26,643 nt of DNA from CAYYEF01 sp964470825 (GTDB taxonomy: Bacteria > Patescibacteriota > Minisyncoccia > Phycocordibacterales > JAACPR01), in assembly GCA_964470825.1 (NCBI GenBank), contig CAYYEF010000007.1, forward strand, positions 1-26,643. The letters are read 5' to 3'. A model generated the notes under the pieces. It was not told the origin of the DNA. It did no database searches and saw nothing but the letters and a program-made list of their open reading frames with translations. Below, one piece after another: positions 21,993 to 26,643 of the stretch. Position 1 is the stretch's first letter, and every line of letters starts with the position of its first letter. The translations under genes and the position numbers were made by a program.

Positions 21993-22736
21993 TTAAAAAT
22001 ATTTAGGGGTATCAAAATTATTAGTTTGCATATTAATATCACCAAACTTACTTTCCTGCTCTACCTCAATGGCTCCTTGCTTTACCAATTCTAACATAGC
22101 CAAGAATCCAACAATTATATTAACTTTTTCTGCTTTTCCAAAATTACTAAATTCTCGAAAACTCATTGATAAACTTTTTTTAACTCTATCTGTCAAATTA
22201 CCAATCATTTCTTCGAGGCTAATAATTTTTTGAATGACGGCTTTTGGACGTACTTCAGTTTTTGGTAAGTTTTTTATTACTCCACCAATTAAATCAAATA
22301 AATTTTGGGTCGTAATTTTAAGGTTTGGGGCAAAAACTGCTACATCATTTTTTTTAGACTCTTGTTTATAAAAAGAAATATTTTTTCCAAATTTTTCTGA
22401 GACAAAAGGTTCAACCTCTTTGATTTTTTGGTAAATTTTTAAGCGCAATTCTAGATCTTCAATTGAATTTTGTTCTTCCTCAGTTAAATCTAAGGTTGGC
22501 AAAATAGACTTTGATTTAATTAAAAGCAAAGTAGAGGCCACCAAAATAAATTGAGCGCGGTCTTTAATAGTAAAGGCATTGTTTTCATCTTTGATGAATT
22601 CAATATAATCATCAGTGATTTTAGCTAAAGAAATATCATTGATTAAAAGTTTTCTTTTTTCAATCAAACTTAAAAGTAAATCCAGCGGACCTTCGAAGAC
22701 TTCTGTTTTTACAATGTAATGTTCTTTATCGTTCAT
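21993..22736 (-). CDS. scpA: Segregation and condensation protein ScpA
   Basis: The 247-residue kleisin has the classic N-terminal block YIVKTEVFEGPLDLLLSLIEKRKLLINDISLAKITDDY (short parts: FEGPLDLLL at about 14-22, IEKRKL at 25-30, DISLAKITDDY at about 34-44) and a C-terminal winged helix with IVGFLAMLELVKQGAIEVEQE (FLAMLELVKQG at about 211-221). Its N-terminus binds the SMC neck and its C-terminus the other head. The middle is shortened but continuous. It begins 30 bases after aspS and runs into scpB. No smc gene is present in the window. TATAAA sits six bases before the ATG, although aspS readthrough is equally possible. Confidence 0.94.
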   Translation of the reverse strand: MNDKEHYIVKTEVFEGPLDLLLSLIEKRKLLINDISLAKITDDYIEFIKDENNAFTIKDRAQFILVASTLLLIKSKSILPTLDLTEEEQNSIEDLELRLKIYQKIKEVEPFVSEKFGKNISFYKQESKKNDVAVFAPNLKITTQNLFDLIGGVIKNLPKTEVRPKAVIQKIISLEEMIGNLTDRVKKSLSMSFREFSNFGKAEKVNIIVGFLAMLELVKQGAIEVEQESKFGDINMQTNNFDTPKYF

Positions 22737-22766
22737 TTATTTTTTATATTTCGCACACTTATTTTT

Positions 22767-24164
22767 CTACTCTTGCCCTTTTATTTTTAATCGTAGTTCT
22801 CGTAATTGTTCGTCTGATACCGCAGAAGGACTTTGCATCATTAGATCGCGACCTTCACCAGTTTTTGGAAATGCGATGACTTCGCGGATGTTTGGTTCGT
22901 TTTGCAAAATCATCATTAGACGATCGAAACCCCAAGCTAGTCCTCCGTGTGGTGGAGTTCCTGATCTGAAAGCTTCTAACATATGACCAAAATTTTGTTC
23001 AATGTTTTCTTTTGAGTATCCTAGAATTTCAAAAACTTTCATCAAGGAATCTGCTTTGTGATTTCGAACGCTACCTCCTCCAATTTCAAAACCATTCAAA
23101 ACGATATCGTATTGGGCGGCGATAATTTTTTCAATGTTAGTTCCGTTTGCTAAGTCTTCTTCAAACTCTGGTTTAGCTCCAGAAAATGGATTGTGAGTGA
23201 AAGTCCATTTGCCATTAGGATCTTTTTCAAAGAATGGAAAATCAACTACCCAACAGAAAGCTAAAAGATTTGGATCTTCTTTGTTTTCTCGTAAATCTGG
23301 TCTATCGATTTGATATTTTTCCATCGCCTCTTTATATGAAATTCTTGGAAATGGAATTTGTTGAATTTTCTTTTCTGGATAAAGTTCAGTTACTAATTTA
23401 ATTAATAATTCTTCAGTTAAAGAAATTAAATCTTCCTCAGTAGCAAAACTCATCTCAAGGTCCATTTGAGTAAATTCAGGTTGGCGATCGCCTCGAGTGT
23501 CTTCGTCTCGCATACAACGTGCAAATTGAAAATATTTTTCAAAACCCGCAGTCATTAATAATTGTTTATATTGTTGAGGAGATTGTGGTAAAGCATAAAA
23601 AGCACCAGCATCAAGTCTTGATGGAACGATATAGTCTCGGGCACCTTCAGGAGTTGATTTGGTTAAAATCGGAGTTTCAATTTCTGTAAAGTCACGTTCG
23701 CTTAAAAAGTTTCGAACAAGTTGCATAACTTTGTGTCGGGCGCGAATATTTTTTTGTAATCTTTCTCGACGCAAGTCTAGATATCTTTGAGAAAGACGAA
23801 CTTCCTCGCCAATTTCTTTGCCGTCTGTATCAATGGCAAAACCTGGAGCAACTGCTTGATTTAAAACTTTTATAGAAAGAATTTCCATTTCAACATCCCC
23901 GTTTTGTTTGTCGGCTTGAATGTTTCTATCTGGACGTTTATTTACCATTCCTTGAACTCTTAGAACCCATTCCGGACGAATTTCTTTGGCAGCCTCGATG
24001 GCTTCGGTATGATTAGGAAGAACTACACATTGAACTTTTCCAGACATATCCCTAAAATCAAAGAAAACCATTTTTCCTTGGTCACGTCGGGTATCAACCC
24101 AGCCTTCCATAATGATTTCTTTACCGATATGTTCTTTGATGTCTTTGATTAAAACTCTTTCCAT
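22767..24164 (-). CDS. aspS: Aspartate--tRNA ligase lacking the GAD domain
   Basis: The 465-residue class II synthetase is bacterial in type. It has an OB-fold anticodon domain (GWVDTRRDQGKMVFFDFRD, about 21-39), RLSQRYLDLRR (about 123-133), motif 2 around YFQFARCMRDEDTRGDRQPEF (FARCMRDED at about 214-222), WVVDFPFFE and motif 3 GGLAWGFDRLMMI. Bacterial AspRS usually has about 590 residues with a GAD insertion between the SYKEAMEKYQIDRPDLR segment and WVVDFP; here only about 15 residues (ENKEDPN...) remain, so the insertion is gone. At the anticodon-loop position that is usually Leu in discriminating and His in non-discriminating forms, this one has Gln (RRDQG). The gene lies upstream of scpA. 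Confidence 0.95.
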   Translation of the reverse strand: MERVLIKDIKEHIGKEIIMEGWVDTRRDQGKMVFFDFRDMSGKVQCVVLPNHTEAIEAAKEIRPEWVLRVQGMVNKRPDRNIQADKQNGDVEMEILSIKVLNQAVAPGFAIDTDGKEIGEEVRLSQRYLDLRRERLQKNIRARHKVMQLVRNFLSERDFTEIETPILTKSTPEGARDYIVPSRLDAGAFYALPQSPQQYKQLLMTAGFEKYFQFARCMRDEDTRGDRQPEFTQMDLEMSFATEEDLISLTEELLIKLVTELYPEKKIQQIPFPRISYKEAMEKYQIDRPDLRENKEDPNLLAFCWVVDFPFFEKDPNGKWTFTHNPFSGAKPEFEEDLANGTNIEKIIAAQYDIVLNGFEIGGGSVRNHKADSLMKVFEILGYSKENIEQNFGHMLEAFRSGTPPHGGLAWGFDRLMMILQNEPNIREVIAFPKTGEGRDLMMQSPSAVSDEQLRELRLKIKGQE

Positions 24165-24248
24165 GATGTGTGGTTAATTAATAATGGCCCATTTCATGAG
24201 TTAAGATTAGCAAAAATAAGGCTTATTTGGAAGTGGATTTAAAACGCT

Positions 24249-26036
24249 TTATTGAATAAAACCGCCAGCTTGGAGATTCCACAATTCTTTATATAACCCA
24301 TCTTCCTGAGTAATTAGATCCTCATGACTACCATCTTCTTTGATGCTGCCATTTTTAAGAACAATAATTCTATCCATTTTTTTAATAGTAGAAAGTCGGT
24401 GCGCAATGACCACTGTGGTTCGGCCTCTCATCAAATTATCCAAAGCATCTTGAATTAAAGATTCTGAATGAGAATCTAGACTAGAAGTGGCTTCATCTAA
24501 AATTAAAACCGGCGCATTCTTCAAAATAGCACGAGCAATAGCGACACGTTGTCTTTCTCCTCCAGATAATTTAATACCTCTTTCTCCAACATAGGTTTCA
24601 TATTTTTGAGGTAAGTTTTCGATAAATTCATCACAGTGAGCTAGACGAGCGGCTTCTTCAATTTCTGCATCAGTAGCATCTAATTTTCCGTAACGAATAT
24701 TTTCTTTAATTGTTCTATGAAAAAGCAAAGGATCTTGTGGCACGATACTGATATTTTTTCTCAAACTTTCAAGAGTAACACTTTTAATATCTTGGCCATC
24801 AATTTTTACTGCCCCACTAACTACGTCATAAAACCTTAAAATTAATCTAACAAAAGTTGTTTTACCAGCACCAGAAGGACCAACCAGGGCCACTTTTTCT
24901 CCAGCTTTAATTTTCAAATCAATTCCTTTCAAAACTTCTCTATTCTTATTGAAAGAAAAATGAACATCTTCAAAAACAATTTCTCCTTTATCAACTACTA
25001 GATTTTTTGCATCCGTATTATCTTTTATTTCATAAGGTAGTTTCATAATCTCAACCATTTCTTTGGCATCAGCAAAACCTTCATAAAAATCACGAATGAT
25101 TCTGGCAAAACCCCACAATTGACCACTTAATCCAATTATATATAACTGAATCAAAACAAAAGTTCCTACGCTCAGAAAATCATCTCGCCAAAAAGTAATG
25201 GCTAAATATAAAACAATGAATTCCACTAGAAAAGCAAAAAGTCCCTGAATAGCATCAAGTCCCATGTTCACACTCCAATTTTTGGCAGTAATTTTTCTTT
25301 GCTCTTCAGTTACTTCTTCAAAATTTCGAATTTCTTCTTCGTGTCGACTAAAGACTTCAATATTATTTTGGTTAGTGATTGAATCAGCCAAGACCGCAGT
25401 AGTTTTAGAATCAGTGGCCGCCATTTCAATGTTATATTTTAATCGCCAAATTGAATAAAAATAACCAATGATCATATACAAAATTGCCCAAGCTAAAATA
25501 ATCAAAGAAAGTTTTGGATTGATAAGATAAGTTACAATTAAAATACCTCCCAGTCTCACAATAAGTGGAACAATATCCCAAATAGTTCTATCGACTAATC
25601 TTTCAAAAGCCCTGGCATATCGCCCAATTTTTTGAACTAGTGAACCAGTAAAATTATTAGAGAAGAAAGTATATGAGTGATACAAAATATTTTTATAAGC
25701 CTGACGTCGCAGGTTGGCCATACCGTTTGCTTCGAAATAGGCGGCGGTCATAGAACCAATTCTCCAAAAAATCCAAGAAGCCAAATAGATAAATAAAATA
25801 AGAGTAATTAAACGAATTAATTCTTTAGAAATTAATACTTTGTCACCAGCACTATATAAAACATCAAAAAATTCTTTGTAGTATACCGGAACAATAACGT
25901 TAGCACTACTGGCAATACCTAAAGAAACTATAATTAGAAAAAATGATAGTTTGTTTGGTCCTATACCAGACCACATATATTTAATTGTTTCGCCAAAAGT
26001 GACTTTTGGATATTTAAAAGTGTTGTTTTTACTCAT
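24249..26036 (-). CDS. ABC transporter, fused membrane and ATPase domains
   Basis: The 595-residue half-transporter has an N-terminal membrane domain with six helices (about 30-330) and a C-terminal ATPase. The ATPase shows Walker A GPSGAGKTT (386-394), a Q-loop (VPQDPLLF, about 432-439), signature LSGGERQ (490-496), Walker B LILDEATSSLD (511-521) and the switch His in IAHRLS (about 544-549). All catalytic residues are present. The layout is that of exporters such as MsbA and multidrug-type proteins, which act as dimers; the substrate cannot be told from sequence, and lipid, peptide or drug export are all possible. It lies 84 bases upstream of aspS on the same strand and is divergent from the PemK-like gene. 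Confidence 0.93.
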   Translation of the reverse strand: MSKNNTFKYPKVTFGETIKYMWSGIGPNKLSFFLIIVSLGIASSANVIVPVYYKEFFDVLYSAGDKVLISKELIRLITLILFIYLASWIFWRIGSMTAAYFEANGMANLRRQAYKNILYHSYTFFSNNFTGSLVQKIGRYARAFERLVDRTIWDIVPLIVRLGGILIVTYLINPKLSLIILAWAILYMIIGYFYSIWRLKYNIEMAATDSKTTAVLADSITNQNNIEVFSRHEEEIRNFEEVTEEQRKITAKNWSVNMGLDAIQGLFAFLVEFIVLYLAITFWRDDFLSVGTFVLIQLYIIGLSGQLWGFARIIRDFYEGFADAKEMVEIMKLPYEIKDNTDAKNLVVDKGEIVFEDVHFSFNKNREVLKGIDLKIKAGEKVALVGPSGAGKTTFVRLILRFYDVVSGAVKIDGQDIKSVTLESLRKNISIVPQDPLLFHRTIKENIRYGKLDATDAEIEEAARLAHCDEFIENLPQKYETYVGERGIKLSGGERQRVAIARAILKNAPVLILDEATSSLDSHSESLIQDALDNLMRGRTTVVIAHRLSTIKKMDRIIVLKNGSIKEDGSHEDLITQEDGLYKELWNLQAGGFIQ

Positions 26037-26163
26037 ATATTTTTCTACGATAGCGCAGAACTAATAAGAATAACAAAAATAAGGGTTTTTTGAAAGTAAA
26101 TTTTTTTTAAAAAGTTATAAATTTTTGATAAATAATTTTTTATAGAAAAGTAAAAGCCGACGA

Positions 26164-26169
26164 TATTAT
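26164..26169 (+). promoter_or_regulatory. -10 element of the PemK-like gene
   Basis: TATTAT ends six bases before the ATG at 26176, again predicting a leaderless message. No good -35 is visible. Confidence 0.42.
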
Positions 26170-26175
26170 ATTTTT

Positions 26176-26574
26176 ATGACAGATAATAACACAGAAACAG
26201 AATATGACATTTGGAACAAAGTAAAGAAAGAAACTAGTGTTTTAAAAACAAATATAAAGATTCGCGAGGGTGAAATTCGTTGGTGTAGACTTGGTATAAA
26301 TATTGGAAGTGAAACGCAAGGTAAAGGTTTATACTTTGAACGTCCTGTTTTAATTTTAAAAAAGTTTTCACAAGATGTGTTTTTAGGTATCCCTATTACA
26401 AGTAAAATAAAAAGCGGTAGCTGGTTTTATCCTTTAAAGTTACACAACCGAACCCTCATTTTAAATCAAGCTAGAATTTTAGACAGAAAAAGATTGAGAG
26501 ATAAGATATATGAATTGTCAGAAAATCAAATAAGAGAGATTAAAGAAGCGTTTTGCTTGCTTATAAAATCCTAA
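26176..26574 (+). CDS. Solitary PemK/MazF-like protein
   Basis: The 132-residue protein has a PemK/MazF core: GEIRWCRLGINIG (about 32-44), FERPVLILKKF (about 54-64), VFLGIPITSKIKSGSWFYPL (the IPITS turn at about 71-75) and a C-terminal block NQARILDRKRL (about 96-106). In toxins of this fold the Arg of RPV and the Thr/Ser of the IPITS turn contribute to RNA cleavage, and both are present. A charged 30-residue N-terminal extension (MTDNNTETEYDIWNKVKKE) precedes the core. No antitoxin gene is adjacent: upstream is the divergent ABC gene and downstream a terminator. It may be a solitary nuclease or a non-toxic relative. Confidence 0.82.
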   Translation: MTDNNTETEYDIWNKVKKETSVLKTNIKIREGEIRWCRLGINIGSETQGKGLYFERPVLILKKFSQDVFLGIPITSKIKSGSWFYPLKLHNRTLILNQARILDRKRLRDKIYELSENQIREIKEAFCLLIKS

Positions 26575-26599
26575 AAGCCACCGTTTCCAGTGGCTTTTA
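26572..26599 (+). terminator. Terminator of the PemK-like gene
   Basis: TAAAAGCCAC (26572-26581) pairs with GTGGCTTTTA (26590-26599) around an eight-base loop, overlapping the stop codon by three bases. A T run is present on both strands, so it could also work leftward. Confidence 0.75.
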
Positions 26600-26643
26600 A
26601 ATGGGTTACCCCAAATTAGGCTCTAATTATATCAAATTGAATT

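Noticed and set aside
1251..26640. The 15-base sequence TCAATTTGATATAAT occurs at 1251-1265 (+) and 26626-26640 (-)
   Set aside because: For AT-rich DNA of this length a few chance 15-base matches are expected by my rough estimate; both are simply -10-like regions.
1..26643. CRISPR arrays, insertion sequences, prophage genes or tRNA/rRNA genes
   Set aside because: No regularly spaced repeats, transposase or integrase motifs, phage structural operons or tRNA-like sequences were recognised on either strand.

Overview
This window looks like a chromosomal segment of a Patescibacteria/CPR bacterium, most likely a parcubacterial lineage. The DNA is AT-rich and genes are tightly packed, often overlapping or separated by a few bases. 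Many proteins are trimmed compared with textbook homologues: AspRS has no GAD insert, GluRS has a shortened middle, and RecR is divergent. Several families are ones commonly seen in this group: two type IV pseudopilins, tiny membrane proteins, a membrane-anchored Ada-like metal-binding protein, a solitary PemK-like protein and a secreted lysozyme-like protein. A bL9 gene is present, which argues against CPR lineages reported to lack it. TGA is used as a stop (ftsW), so code 11 fits. This placement comes from protein recognition only; there is no rRNA or tRNA in the window.

Left part (1-8.9 kb): the end of an unidentified plus-strand gene; a minus-strand YqeY-hypothetical pair; a small hypothetical divergent from rmuC; rplU (bL21) with its own promoter and terminator; then a surface trio (small membrane protein, pseudopilin, secreted adhesin-like protein with a phage-tail-like C-terminus). 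Next comes a minus-strand run that transcribes corA, cysS, dnaB and recR.

Middle (8.9-13.1 kb): a ctpA-type protease and rplI (bL9), converging on rpmA (bL27) through a shared two-way terminator; an Ada-like membrane protein; a lysozyme-like secreted protein behind a strongly structured leader; and a lone lipoprotein gene with a SmpA/BamE-like domain whose base composition (about half G+C) stands out sharply. A 461-base gene-free AT-rich stretch follows, holding two perfect palindromes and one perfect DnaA-box sequence.

Right part (13.1-26.6 kb): an archaeal-type cytidylate kinase on the plus strand, then a long minus-strand series transcribed right to left: ABC exporter, aspS, scpA, scpB, D-Ala-D-Ala carboxypeptidase, mraY, ftsW, murG, gltX, a coiled-coil M23 peptidase, a pseudopilin and a small membrane protein. 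It combines chromosome segregation (ScpAB), lipid I/II synthesis (MraY, MurG), septal glycan polymerisation (FtsW) and wall remodelling (carboxypeptidase, M23). A PemK/MazF-like gene closes the window.

Two cross-cutting observations. First, many genes carry a -10-like hexamer only 5-8 bases before the start codon and no Shine-Dalgarno sequence, which predicts leaderless transcripts. Second, the 100-N gap inside the M23 gene is flanked by an identical 55-base sequence on both sides; collapsing one copy plus the Ns restores a perfect 436-codon frame, so the gap is very probably a scaffolding artefact.
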